Shown here piece after piece: positions 44,532 to 52,939 of a stretch of DNA of 64,000 nucleotides (the first letter of the stretch is position 1; each line of letters begins with the position of its first letter). A program made the translations under genes and the position numbers. This stretch comes from Nitrosomonadales bacterium (lineage in GTDB: Bacteria; Pseudomonadota; Gammaproteobacteria; Burkholderiales; Gallionellaceae): positions 372,001-436,000 of the forward strand of contig JACRME010000008.1 in the NCBI GenBank assembly GCA_016235045.1, written 5' to 3'. The notes under the pieces are model-generated. The model was not told the origin of the DNA. It was given only the letters and a program-made list of their open reading frames with translations, and did no database searches.

Positions 44532-45767
44532 TCAGCGCATCCGCTTCAACCTGAACAACCCGCTCGCCTCGCTGTCGCTGCTGAAATACAGCGCTCCATC
44601 CGGCCCGAACGCCACACCTGCCGGACGCGCCCAGCGCCTGCCGTCCGGCAACTGGAAACCGGTGACCAGATCGTCCACGCGCTTTGCCTGCCCATCCAGA
44701 AAGCGCACCGCCACCAGCTTGGGCACGCGGCGCGTGGCGGAGCTGCCGATGAATCCGCCATCCGGCCTGGTGCCCCAGGAACCGTGCAGCGCGACCACCG
44801 CATCGAATTCCAGTTGCGCATCCATCGCCCCCCTGGGCACGAACGCCATCCCCAGCGGCGCGTTGCGCGACGGAAAAGTAGCGGCCGGGATCGTCACTTC
44901 ATTGATGGGGCGCGGCGGATTGCTGGACACGCAATCGTCGCGCTGCACTTGTTGGCCGTCGAACTGGAACCACGGCATGCCGTGAAAAGAACCCGCAGTG
45001 AGTTTGCTGAAATATTCCGGCGGCTGGTCATAGCCCAGATGATCCGGGCCGTTGTTGCTGGCGTACATCGCGCCGGTTTGCGGCTGCCAGGCGAATCCCA
45101 CCGGATTGCGCAGCCCCGAAGCAAAAGGCTCCCAGCTTGCCTTGCCGCCGACTTCCCTCAGCGCAAGCACACCGCCGCGCCGGTCATCGAATGAATAACC
45201 CGCGCCCAGATACTGGTCGCTGCAATTGCGCTGGATGCCCAGACTCACATACACCCGCCCATCCGGCCCCACCCCCACGGTGCGGCTGTCATGTCCGCCG
45301 CCGGCGGGCAGCGCCGCCAGCAACTTCAGCGCATCCCGCGCAATGGAAGCCTGCCCCGCACGGTAGGGCGCGCGATACACCCCGTCCGTCTTCGCAATCA
45401 GAATCTCGCCCGGCCGGAACGCCACGCTGTGCGGATAACCGCCCGGCTCCACCAGCACTTCCGGTTTGGTATAGGGCGGCGGCACGCGATACACCGTGCC
45501 CGTGCGCGAACCCGCGAACAGGTCGCCATTGGCGGCAAACGCCAGCATGCGCGGCGCGTCCATGCCGCCCAACCATTCCAGCCGGTAACCCTTGGGTACG
45601 CGCACCGTCCTGCGCTCGCCTTCCACCGTCAGCGTCTGCTCTTCATAACCCAGCCCCTGCACGCCCGCCTGGGCAGGCGCGCAGGCAAGACATAAAACAA
45701 ACGACAAGCCGAGTCCGCCGCACCGCATCACGCGCGCCAGCAACCGCAGCAAGGAATCGCGACTCAT
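44532..45767 (-). CDS. PQQ-dependent sugar/sorbosone dehydrogenase-like protein
   Basis: A 411-residue exported six-bladed beta-propeller protein with a signal peptide (LGLSFVLCLACAPAQA). Family features of soluble glucose dehydrogenase/sorbosone dehydrogenase-like proteins include GGGHDSRTVGVGPDGRVYVS, FASGLRNPVGFAWQPQTG, ALHGSWGTRPDGG and WARPAGVAFGPDGALYFSSD. The substrate is unknown and no PQQ synthesis genes are in the window. The gene stops just upstream of the hoxK promoter region and is transcribed towards it. A small membrane peptide gene precedes it. Confidence 0.85.
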   Translation of the reverse strand: MSRDSLLRLLARVMRCGGLGLSFVLCLACAPAQAGVQGLGYEEQTLTVEGERRTVRVPKGYRLEWLGGMDAPRMLAFAANGDLFAGSRTGTVYRVPPPYTKPEVLVEPGGYPHSVAFRPGEILIAKTDGVYRAPYRAGQASIARDALKLLAALPAGGGHDSRTVGVGPDGRVYVSLGIQRNCSDQYLGAGYSFDDRRGGVLALREVGGKASWEPFASGLRNPVGFAWQPQTGAMYASNNGPDHLGYDQPPEYFSKLTAGSFHGMPWFQFDGQQVQRDDCVSSNPPRPINEVTIPAATFPSRNAPLGMAFVPRGAMDAQLEFDAVVALHGSWGTRPDGGFIGSSATRRVPKLVAVRFLDGQAKRVDDLVTGFQLPDGRRWARPAGVAFGPDGALYFSSDSEASGLFRLKRMR

Positions 45768-45799
45768 CTCGATGGAGTTCTCCGGGTGTCCTCGCGCGA

Positions 45800-45910
45800 T
45801 TATATATCCGCGTTAATGGATACCACGGTCGGCAACACGATAATGAATAAGAACATGCCGGCCATAAACCAGCGAAAGCACGTTGCGCAACGCTCATAGG
45901 ATTTTTTCAT
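45800..45910 (-). CDS. 36-residue single-pass membrane peptide
   Basis: A small gene with a clear ribosome binding site (GAGGTGATCAA before ATG). The peptide starts MKKSYERCATC, with a CxxC motif, followed by one transmembrane helix (FMAGMFLFIIVLPTVVSI) and a short tail NADI. It ends 32 bases before the sugar dehydrogenase gene on the same strand, so the two are probably co-transcribed. It is not a recognised family; the basic N-terminus predicts cytoplasmic placement of the cysteines. Confidence 0.5.
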   Translation of the reverse strand: MKKSYERCATCFRWFMAGMFLFIIVLPTVVSINADI

Positions 45911-46249
45911 TTGATCACCTCGCTCACCCACTGATCAACCCGAACAATCATCAACAGCGGAGTTGATCGACGATTGCATGCTAGGCCCGGCACGCGGAAC
46001 AAACCATACCGCCTCCGCTGTATTTTGGCCGGAAAGACAGGGGAACATGTTGTACAGGGCGAACGGCATCCTCGATGGCAAATCGCCGCACCAACCCCGG
46101 ATCGAATTTCACGTTCTCCGGCTTATCCGGCATGGCGCGCATACGCATGTGTTTCAACAGTCACGTGGCTCCGAATATTCCTCGCCGACACGCTGTAAAA
46201 TAATGCACCCGGGAAACCCGCTGAAGATATGAGGAATGAGCGCTTAACC
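45911..46249. other. intergenic region without recognised gene
   Basis: This 339-base spacer separates the divergent membrane peptide gene and the TerB-like gene. An open frame across it lacks a ribosome binding site and has no recognisable domain. It must hold promoters for both directions; none could be assigned with confidence. Confidence 0.5.
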
Positions 46250-46708
46250 ATGCTGAACAAACTGAACACCTTTCTATCCACCCTCATTGCCCCCGCCAGT
46301 GTAGGTAGCCGCCCGGAACACACCCTGCAACTGGCAACTGCCGTGCTGCTGATCGAAGTCATGAAATCGGATGCCGAGATGGAGGTTCGGGAGCAGGCTG
46401 CGGTACTGGAAATTCTCAAGGCAAGGTTTGATCTATCCGATGCGGAGGTGATGCAATTGACCGAACTGGGACACCAAACGGCAAGCGCCGCCAACGATTT
46501 TCATCAGTTCACGTCCCTCATCAACCGCGAACTGGAACCGTCCGAAAAGATTCGCATCATCGAATACATGTGGCAGGTTGCCTACGCCGACGGAAAAATC
46601 AGTGCGCATGAAAACCACCTGATGCGAAAAATTTCCGACCTGCTCTACCTTCCCCACCGGGACTATATCGCCGCCAAAATGCGCGCCAAGCCTGCCGAAC
46701 GGGATTAA
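46250..46708 (+). CDS. TerB family protein
   Basis: A 152-residue helical protein with the TerB/DjlA-type pattern LATAVLLIEVMKSDAEMEVREQ and, in the second half, WQVAYADGKISAHENHLMRKIS, whose acidic residues form the metal site of the family. TerB-like domains occur in stress-response and tellurite resistance contexts, but isolated chromosomal copies like this have no clear role. ATG at 46229 is an alternative start. It is convergent with the phosphoesterase gene. Confidence 0.85.
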   Translation: MLNKLNTFLSTLIAPASVGSRPEHTLQLATAVLLIEVMKSDAEMEVREQAAVLEILKARFDLSDAEVMQLTELGHQTASAANDFHQFTSLINRELEPSEKIRIIEYMWQVAYADGKISAHENHLMRKISDLLYLPHRDYIAAKMRAKPAERD

Positions 46709-46711
46709 TGG

Positions 46712-46770
46712 AAGCGCCGACGTCCTCGTCGGCCATTTCAAAAAAGCCGACGAGGACATCGGCGCTCCCA
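46712..46770. repeat. GCCGACGA-family inverted repeat between convergent genes
   Basis: AGCGCCGACGTCCTCGTCGGC and its near-complement GCCGACGAGGACATCGGCGCT flank a short T/A-rich centre (catttcaaaaaa). It sits between the two convergent stop codons and could end transcription from both sides. A partial copy is at 38598-38622. Confidence 0.88.
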
Positions 46771-46774
46771 ACCT

Positions 46775-47527
46775 TCAAACCTCCACCACCAGCGCCGGTT
46801 TGAATTCCCTGTTCTCCGACTTATCCGGATTGCGGCAATAACCGCGCGGGTTGCAAACCACCCGGGTGCCGCGCAGCACATAATCAAAACTGTCATGCGT
46901 GTGACCGTGGATCCACAGCGCGCTCGCCCCCAGCAATTCGTCCAGGTTGGACGCAAAACAAGCGGAAGTGAGAACCGGCTTATACCGTGCAGCGACGGAT
47001 TGCATACTGGGCAGGTGGTGCGTAACAACCACGGTCTGGCCAGGGAAGGGTTGCTGCAGTTTTGCCGCCAGCCATTTGCGCGATGTTTTATGCAACTGCG
47101 CGGATCGCGCCGGGCTGAACACGCGGTCGCGCTCGCGGATCAACCGAAAGTCGTTCAGGTATTTCTTGCCTTCGGCCATCGCGGACTTTTTCAATTCCTC
47201 GCCAAACAGATTGAAATCAGTCCACAGCGTGCTGCCCAAAAAACGCACGCCCGCGATCACCACCTCATCGTTGTCCAGCAAATGCACACCCAACTCGCCA
47301 GCGCGCGCACGCATCTGCTGCAGCGTCTCCGTGCGTTCCCGCCGATAAAACTCGTGGTTGCCCGGCACGTACAGGATTTCTTTGGCGGGCCAAATGCTCC
47401 GCCCCCACGCTATCCCCTGCACCTGGTTCCCGATATCGCCCGCCAACACCACCACATCGCACTCGACGGGCTGCGGCTGATAGCTGGCAATTTCAAGATG
47501 CAGATCGCTCAGAACATGAATGCGCAT
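46775..47527 (-). CDS. calcineurin-like metallophosphoesterase
   Basis: A 250-residue phosphoesterase with the dimetal motifs in order: SDLHLE, AGDIGN, GNHEFY, THHLP and GHTHDSFDY. It is most like cytosolic single-domain members of the Icc/YfcE-type superfamily; the substrate is not predictable. The ATG at 47527 has GGAGGG upstream. It is divergent from slyX with only a short spacer. Confidence 0.92.
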   Translation of the reverse strand: MRIHVLSDLHLEIASYQPQPVECDVVVLAGDIGNQVQGIAWGRSIWPAKEILYVPGNHEFYRRERTETLQQMRARAGELGVHLLDNDEVVIAGVRFLGSTLWTDFNLFGEELKKSAMAEGKKYLNDFRLIRERDRVFSPARSAQLHKTSRKWLAAKLQQPFPGQTVVVTHHLPSMQSVAARYKPVLTSACFASNLDELLGASALWIHGHTHDSFDYVLRGTRVVCNPRGYCRNPDKSENREFKPALVVEV

Positions 47528-47608
47528 AGGCCCTCCACGTACATCATTCTGCACCCTTCAATCCCACCCCGCGCTAAAATCCCCAACCCCGCCCCACAGG
47601 ACCACCCC

Positions 47609-47815
47609 ATGACTGAAGAACGTCTAGAAAACATCGAAACAAAAATCTCCTTCCAGGAAGACCAGATCGAGGAACTGAACAAAACGGTCTATCAGCAGCA
47701 GCAGAAAATCGAGCGGCTTGAAGCGATCTGCGAAGCGCTCGCAAGACAGGTGCGATCGCTGGCTGATGCGGGGAATGAGGGCAGGGCTGCGAACGAGAGG
47801 CCACCACATTATTGA
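47609..47815 (+). CDS. slyX: SlyX family protein
   Basis: A 68-residue, almost entirely coiled-coil protein (ERLENIETKISFQEDQIEEL then NKTVYQQQQKIERLEAIC), the pattern of SlyX. Function is unknown; in enterobacteria it is encoded near slyD. The start follows a short spacer divergent from the phosphoesterase gene. A terminator hairpin follows at 47864-47894. Confidence 0.9.
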   Translation: MTEERLENIETKISFQEDQIEELNKTVYQQQQKIERLEAICEALARQVRSLADAGNEGRAANERPPHY

Positions 47816-47863
47816 CGTGTAGTCCCACCGCAAGAATCACCACCCGCGTCGGGCGCCAGCGAT

Positions 47864-47894
47864 AAAAGTCTCGCTTTGCGGCGAGGCTTTTTGT
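47864..47894 (+). terminator. rho-independent terminator after slyX
   Basis: The stem AAAAGTCTCGC / GCGAGGCTTTTT has a short loop and continues into a T-run. It ends the slyX transcript and lies 20 bases before the end of the oppositely oriented defence operon. Confidence 0.8.
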
Positions 47895-47914
47895 TTGCAT
47901 GCTATTTCCGCGCG

Positions 47915-48412
47915 CTATTGCCCCAGCAATTTGAGCAACTCATCAATTGAAAGCTCCTTGCCTCTCCCCGCCTGCAAACATCCCGAGCCAAAATGCTGCG
48001 CATAGTGATCTCGCTGGGTTGCATCGTTATTCACATAAGGCGCGAACTGCTTTTTGAGGGCATGCGCATCGCCTGTTGGCGTCTTGCCAATCAGCCGTAG
48101 CATCATCGCTTCAAAACAGGGTTCAGATTTGAGCACCTGAATTTTATTGGTTCTTGCCAGTTTTTCGGTTTTTTCGTTCCAATCTGCATCCGTATCAAGC
48201 ATAGCCGCGACTGCATCATATTCGGCATTGGCAATCTGTCCTGCTGTCCACTTGATGACGTGCAGTGCACCCTTCCCGCGCGCATTCTTGATGGCCACGG
48301 AAAGCCCGCAACCGCGGGGTACATAAAGCTGTTTGAGATGGCTCAAGAAAGCGACTTCGTCATAACCTTCACCGACAATCAGCAAAGTACGCTGCGCTTT
48401 CCAGATCGCCAT
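47915..48412 (-). CDS. TOPRIM-domain protein, putative defence nuclease partner (RloB/AriB-like)
   Basis: A 165-residue protein with TOPRIM features: a glutamate in LLIVGEGYDEVAFLSHL and a DxD pair in AAMLDTDADWNEK, followed by a C-terminal helical part (SEPCFEAMMLRLIGKTP). Small TOPRIM proteins encoded directly after an AAA ATPase occur in RloAB, PARIS (AriAB) and OLD-type defence pairs; which class this belongs to cannot be decided by reading. It is the last gene of the minus-strand restriction operon, 12 bases after the ATPase gene. Catalytic residues for DNA or RNA cleavage appear intact. Confidence 0.75.
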   Translation of the reverse strand: MAIWKAQRTLLIVGEGYDEVAFLSHLKQLYVPRGCGLSVAIKNARGKGALHVIKWTAGQIANAEYDAVAAMLDTDADWNEKTEKLARTNKIQVLKSEPCFEAMMLRLIGKTPTGDAHALKKQFAPYVNNDATQRDHYAQHFGSGCLQAGRGKELSIDELLKLLGQ

Positions 48413-48424
48413 GGCCGGTGCCGA

Positions 48425-49615
48425 TCAGAAAATAGGCACGGCGCCATAAGCGCCCGCCATATATTTGGCGTAATAATTGTCATCGTTGCGAATACCTTCC
48501 ACCGCATCCATCCTGCTGGCAGAGCTCTCGCACTCCTCATTTTTCTGCACCAGCATCACCTGCGACTTATGCACCAGGTTCAACACCTCGACAGCATGGC
48601 AGGTAAACAACAGCTGCGCCTGATGCGGATTGGTTGACGGGTTGGCAAACAAATCGAGGATGGGTTCAAGCATGTGCGGATGCAGGTCATTCTCGAATTC
48701 GTCGATAACTGCCAAGCCGCCGATTTCCAGCGTATGCAGCAGGCGCGACAAAAGCACAAACGCACCTTGCGTGCCGCTTGATTCAAGCGCAAAAGACAAC
48801 TGAAATTCCGTCACCCTGTTCTTGTGCTTGCCAAACGGCACCCATATTTTCTGGTTGGGCTGCTGCGGATTGTTTATTGATACCTCAACCAATTCCACGC
48901 CGGACAAGCCGAGGTCCCATGCCGATAACAACTGCTCCATGCGCTTGCGTTGCTCGGGATGAGCAGAGAAATGCTGCGCAGCGTTCTGCACATCCTGATT
49001 GCCGATTTGCACACGGCCCAACACATTGACGTTGCTGTTCACATTCGGCGCAGTCAAACTCACCGCCAGCGGCACGCCGAATTGTGCAGCCCACGCGATA
49101 AGCGAAACATTCGGGCGCACCTTGCGCGCCTCCTGGGGTGCCAGGCCGAAATCCTGCTGCTTAACCGAATAAGAGTTGGTCGCCGCATCCCAATCCCGGA
49201 TGAACACATAGCCGAACCGTTCGCGTTTCAAATACAGCGCCTCATGCAGCACCCGTTCGGGCGTGCAGCGCAACACATAACGCCACAGCTTGCCGTCGAA
49301 ATCCAGCATGCACTCCAATTCTGTGGGTTCATTGCCCGCCGCGGCGTGTGGCGTAACCGGAATAACCGCATCCGGCGGCAACTGGAATGAGTTGGCAATG
49401 AACCAGCTCATGAAAACCACAGGCTTCAACAACGCCGTCTTGCCGCTGCCGTTGGGGCCGATCACCGCCATCAGTTTGGACACACGTTCGCCCGTCGCGG
49501 CCTCGGTCATCCACTCCGTCATGGCGACCTTGCGGCTGATGGTCAGATCGACCTCGACTCGCTCACGGAAGGACTGGAAGTTGGTAAACGCATAGCTATG
49601 CAGCACTTTTATCAC
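48425..49615 (-). CDS. AAA family ATPase, RloA/AriA-like
   Basis: A 396-residue SMC/ABC-like ATPase. Walker A is GPNGSGKT near residue 55, the signature region is in ESSGTQGAFVLLSRL, Walker B is GGLAVIDEFENDLHP, and a switch histidine occurs in LLFTCHAVEVLN. The arrangement is that of the AAA_15/RloA family found beside type I restriction genes and in PARIS systems. The start is a GTG at 49615. It follows hsdS after 84 bases and probably forms a two-protein module with the TOPRIM gene. Confidence 0.85.
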   Translation of the reverse strand: MIKVLHSYAFTNFQSFRERVEVDLTISRKVAMTEWMTEAATGERVSKLMAVIGPNGSGKTALLKPVVFMSWFIANSFQLPPDAVIPVTPHAAAGNEPTELECMLDFDGKLWRYVLRCTPERVLHEALYLKRERFGYVFIRDWDAATNSYSVKQQDFGLAPQEARKVRPNVSLIAWAAQFGVPLAVSLTAPNVNSNVNVLGRVQIGNQDVQNAAQHFSAHPEQRKRMEQLLSAWDLGLSGVELVEVSINNPQQPNQKIWVPFGKHKNRVTEFQLSFALESSGTQGAFVLLSRLLHTLEIGGLAVIDEFENDLHPHMLEPILDLFANPSTNPHQAQLLFTCHAVEVLNLVHKSQVMLVQKNEECESSASRMDAVEGIRNDDNYYAKYMAGAYGAVPIF

Positions 49616-49699
49616 CTTTAATTTGCGTTTTCGACAATATTTTGTCGCTAGTGCAAGTTAGCATGAATTATAGCGGCAAGCAAGCTGCCTGTTTAGCCC

Positions 49700-50863
49700 C
49701 TAGCCAAACACCTGCGCCAGCAGTGCATCGAAGGTGGCTTGCGCCTTGGCGGTGGCGGTGGTTTGTTGGGTTTGAATGCTGAATATCTCTGCACAACGCT
49801 GATCAAAAACATTCTGCAAATCGAGTGGTGGCACTGGAACAGGAAGATTTCTCAAGATTTCGAGATTGATGTTTTTTTGAGCAGCTTGCGGTGCATTTGC
49901 TTCAAGTGTGGGCTGAAGAAAACCAAGCCATGACTGCACGTATTCTGTTCGCACAAGTTCACCGGGGAGAAAGCCAACGACGCTATCTGGAAAACATGAG
50001 TCGAAGTCTAGGACACCTGTCTTCGCAATATTTGCCGCAATCGTGATGCACAAAGTGCCTCGTGGCCATAACCTGCTTTGTGCCAAGCCCAATTCAGAAT
50101 AGGTCGTTGTGTAGCCAGTAATGCGGCCTCCAGAATTTGCCACATCGCCCGTTTGGATGAACGGGTAAGCACCACCGTAAAGCTCAGCAGCATCTCTTGG
50201 GCGATGTCGTGATTTTCCTCTATCCAATGTTCCAATTGCACCGAATGGTGCAGTAGTCCACCCCTTCGGATTTGTCGCGGGGTCGCCGAACATGTCGAGG
50301 AACAGGGCGGGGATGAGTTCGGCGGCTTTTTTCTCGGCATCGCGCCGCAGCCGCACGATACCCTCGGCGCGGGAGAGAATATCCACGATGCGGCGTTGCT
50401 CTGAGAGGGGTGGCATTGGCATCAAAGCCGCCTTGATAAGCGACAACGGTAGCGATGGCAGACTTGTTGTCTGTGCCTGACTCCTTGGGTCATACGACAA
50501 CGACCAATAGTAAAGATATTCAGGCAGTAACTTTTCCTTATTCGGCACGATAACGGCCAAGTGCGAAACAACATATGCTTCGCATCCCAGCATTGCTCGG
50601 TGATTAAGATTCACCGATGCCCCGCTCTTTGGAATTAAGACGCTGCCGACTGGAAACAGTCGGAGGCGATACTTAGATACTGACTCGTCACCGACCCTAT
50701 CGGTCGATGTTCTGAGGTCAGCGGTGCGGTGCTCACGTCCGACATCCTGCATTCGAATGAACAAGTACCCATCTTCCACAAAATCACCAGACTCTTGTGG
50801 CGCAGGATTTCCTGCTACAACTTCGGCTACTTCATCCAGGCGCAACACTGACCAAGACATCAA
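49700..50863 (-). CDS. hsdS: type I restriction-modification specificity subunit HsdS
   Basis: A 387-residue subunit that sets the DNA target. Two target-recognition domains are visible: residues about 1-140 (VLRLDEVAEVVAGNPAP, ending PSLPLSLIKAALMPMPPLSE) and about 200-350 (WTTAPFGAIGTLDRG, ending NINLEILRNLPVPVPPLDLQ). Each is followed by a helical spacer (QRRIVDILSRAEGIVRLRRD). The bipartite target cannot be predicted. The start overlaps the hsdM stop by four bases. Confidence 0.93.
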   Translation of the reverse strand: MMSWSVLRLDEVAEVVAGNPAPQESGDFVEDGYLFIRMQDVGREHRTADLRTSTDRVGDESVSKYRLRLFPVGSVLIPKSGASVNLNHRAMLGCEAYVVSHLAVIVPNKEKLLPEYLYYWSLSYDPRSQAQTTSLPSLPLSLIKAALMPMPPLSEQRRIVDILSRAEGIVRLRRDAEKKAAELIPALFLDMFGDPATNPKGWTTAPFGAIGTLDRGKSRHRPRDAAELYGGAYPFIQTGDVANSGGRITGYTTTYSELGLAQSRLWPRGTLCITIAANIAKTGVLDFDSCFPDSVVGFLPGELVRTEYVQSWLGFLQPTLEANAPQAAQKNINLEILRNLPVPVPPLDLQNVFDQRCAEIFSIQTQQTTATAKAQATFDALLAQVFG

Positions 50864-52482
50864 ACGTTCTCCGCAAGTACTGCGCGCAACGCTTCCACTT
50901 CCTCGACAATCTCCACCTCAATCGCCGCCAGTTCATCCAGCAACTCGCGCGGGTCGCGATGCTCAACGGCGGACTGGCTCATCGGGCGGTAGCGCCCTGC
51001 GGAGAGGTTGAAATCATTGGCGCGGATTTCGTCGGCAGTGGCGAACCATGCCTTGTGCGGCCATTCGGCTTGCGGGTCGCGTGCTTGCCATTGCTGCCAG
51101 CCTGCTTCGCGACTGCGATAGGCGCTCAATAGCAATGGCAGGTCATCTGTTTCGATGGGGGTGTCGTGGTTGGCATCCAGTTTGTAGCCGTCGTTGTCGG
51201 CATGCAGGAACAGCACGTTGTCGGTGCTGCCGCCCTTCTGGAAGAACAACACGGAAGTCTTTACGCCGGAGTATGGCTGGAACACGCCGCCGGGTAAGGA
51301 GAGCACTGCCTTCACACGGCAGTTCTCTATCAACTGACGGCGCAGTTCCTTGTGCGCGCCGGTGGAGCCGAACAGCACGCCTTCCGGCACGATGACGCCG
51401 CAGCGCCCGCCGGGGCGCAGGCTGTCCATCATGTACTTGAGGAACAGCAGTTCGGTGGAAGTGCTGGTGCCGACTTTTACTTCGTCCACGATGCGGTCTT
51501 TGTCCACGCGCCCGGAGAATGGAGGGTTGGCGAGTACGATGTGGAAACCTTCTTGCGGCAGACCCAGTTCGGCTTTGCGCTCGTTATCCAGCGTGGTGGT
51601 CAGCACGTTGCGCAACAGGATGCGCACGTTGGCCAGGCCGCGCAGGGTGAGGTTCATGGTGGCGAGGCGCACCATCTTGGGATCAACGTCGTTGCCGTAG
51701 AAGGTGGCGGTTTGCAGTGCGGAAACTTGCGCGGCAGAAAGCTTGTCGCCGAAGCCGCGCCGTTGCTGCTTGCCATCCACTTCATCTTCATGAATCGCGC
51801 CGGGCGATGAATGGGCAAGGCGGATGTGGTTGTAAGCGGCAACCAGAAAACCCGCCGTGCCTGCTGCCGGGTCGTAAATGGTTTCGCCGACTTTGGGATC
51901 GATCATTTCGACGATGGCGCGGATGATGTGGCGCGGCGTGCGGAACTGGCCGAGTTCACCAGCCTGCTTGATCTGGCGCAGCACATGCTCGAACAGGTCG
52001 CCCTTGGTGTCGGAGTCCGCTTGATCGAGGTGCAGACCATCCACCAGATTGACCACTTGGGCGAGTACGGTGGGTTCGTCGATGGAAAGACGCGCGCCTT
52101 GCATGAAGTTATGCGCTGACTTTTCGCCCAGCTCGGCAAAGAAGGCAAACACTTCGTCGCGCACAAAGCGCACCAGTGCTTCGCCGGACAAACCTTTGGC
52201 CCAGACTGACCAGCGGAAGTGATCTTTGCTGATGGTCTTAATGTCTTTCTGCGGCGCGTTGAGCGGGTTCTTCAGCTTCCACACGCCTGCAAACAAACTC
52301 TCATAGGGCTGCTTAAGAACCTTGGCGCGTATCGCGTTTTCTTTGTCGATGCCCTCTACCAAGTAAAAGAAGAACAGGAAGGAGAGTTGTTCGGCATTGG
52401 CGACGGGATCGGGATAGCCGCCACCAAAGAGGTAGTCGCGTATCTGGTCTATGGCTCGACGCATGTCGGCGGTTAATGGCAT
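50860..52482 (-). CDS. hsdM: type I restriction-modification N6-adenine methyltransferase HsdM
   Basis: A 540-residue modification subunit. The N-terminal HsdM domain (ADMRRAIDQIRDYLFGGGYP) is followed by the SAM-binding motif IYDPAAGTAGFLVAAYN and the catalytic NPPF motif in IVLANPPFSG. It would methylate adenine in the target defined by HsdS. It overlaps hsdS and is separated from the GIY-YIG gene by a palindromic repeat at 52513-52602. Confidence 0.96.
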   Translation of the reverse strand: MPLTADMRRAIDQIRDYLFGGGYPDPVANAEQLSFLFFFYLVEGIDKENAIRAKVLKQPYESLFAGVWKLKNPLNAPQKDIKTISKDHFRWSVWAKGLSGEALVRFVRDEVFAFFAELGEKSAHNFMQGARLSIDEPTVLAQVVNLVDGLHLDQADSDTKGDLFEHVLRQIKQAGELGQFRTPRHIIRAIVEMIDPKVGETIYDPAAGTAGFLVAAYNHIRLAHSSPGAIHEDEVDGKQQRRGFGDKLSAAQVSALQTATFYGNDVDPKMVRLATMNLTLRGLANVRILLRNVLTTTLDNERKAELGLPQEGFHIVLANPPFSGRVDKDRIVDEVKVGTSTSTELLFLKYMMDSLRPGGRCGVIVPEGVLFGSTGAHKELRRQLIENCRVKAVLSLPGGVFQPYSGVKTSVLFFQKGGSTDNVLFLHADNDGYKLDANHDTPIETDDLPLLLSAYRSREAGWQQWQARDPQAEWPHKAWFATADEIRANDFNLSAGRYRPMSQSAVEHRDPRELLDELAAIEVEIVEEVEALRAVLAENV

Positions 52483-52512
52483 TCAATATTCCTTTGTTGT
52501 TGATGAATTACC

Positions 52513-52602
52513 CTTCGATACGGCGCTACGCGCCTACTCAGGGCGAACGGGTGGGAATTTCCGCTCGTGGTGAGTAGCCCGCTTAGGCGGGCGTATCGAA
52601 CC
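52513..52602. repeat. palindromic repeat, TTCGATACG family
   Basis: Ends TTCGATACG / CGTATCGAA with inner pairs CTACTCA / TGAGTAG and CGAACGG / CCGCTCG. It divides the restriction operon between the GIY-YIG gene and hsdM. This is the only copy in the window, of a type common in proteobacterial intergenic regions. Confidence 0.88.
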
Positions 52603-52639
52603 ACATTCAGGCATACGTTGTGATGTAAATCAGAACAAC

Positions 52640-52939
52640 TCATTTTGCTTTGATTCTTGAAAAATCTTTCTTTGCCAGTTGTGATACTGCGCCCCAATTA
52701 CCCAGCATCATGGCTTCCTTCTTTTTCCGGCTCCAACCCTTTATCTGCAATTCGGCAGACAAAGCCTCCTCACGTGTTGTGCATTCCTGAGACCAAACCA
52801 ATTCAACAGGCAAGTGCTCGGCGGTATAACCACCGCAAGCGCCTGTCTGATGTTCGCCCATGCGTTTCTCAAGATTATCGGTGTGCCCAGTGTAATAGCT
52901 GACATCGGCGCAACGGAGGATATAAACCCAGAAGGTCAC
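52640..52939 (-). CDS. GIY-YIG nuclease superfamily protein (UPF0213-like)
   Basis: A 99-residue single-domain protein with the motif VYILRCADVSYYTGHT (GIY-YIG variant: VYI...YTG), the conserved arginine in LEKRMGEHQTG and the glutamate in AELQIKGWSRKKKEAM. Related UPF0213/YhbQ proteins act on damaged or structured DNA in vitro. Its ATG overlaps the hsdR stop by four bases, so it is translated as part of the restriction operon, an unusual position for this family. Confidence 0.9.
   Translation of the reverse strand: MTFWVYILRCADVSYYTGHTDNLEKRMGEHQTGACGGYTAEHLPVELVWSQECTTREEALSAELQIKGWSRKKKEAMMLGNWGAVSQLAKKDFSRIKAK

Noticed and set aside
45963-46232. 89-codon open frame in the spacer before the TerB-like gene
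   Set aside because: No ribosome binding site, no domain, and it overlaps the likely promoter region.
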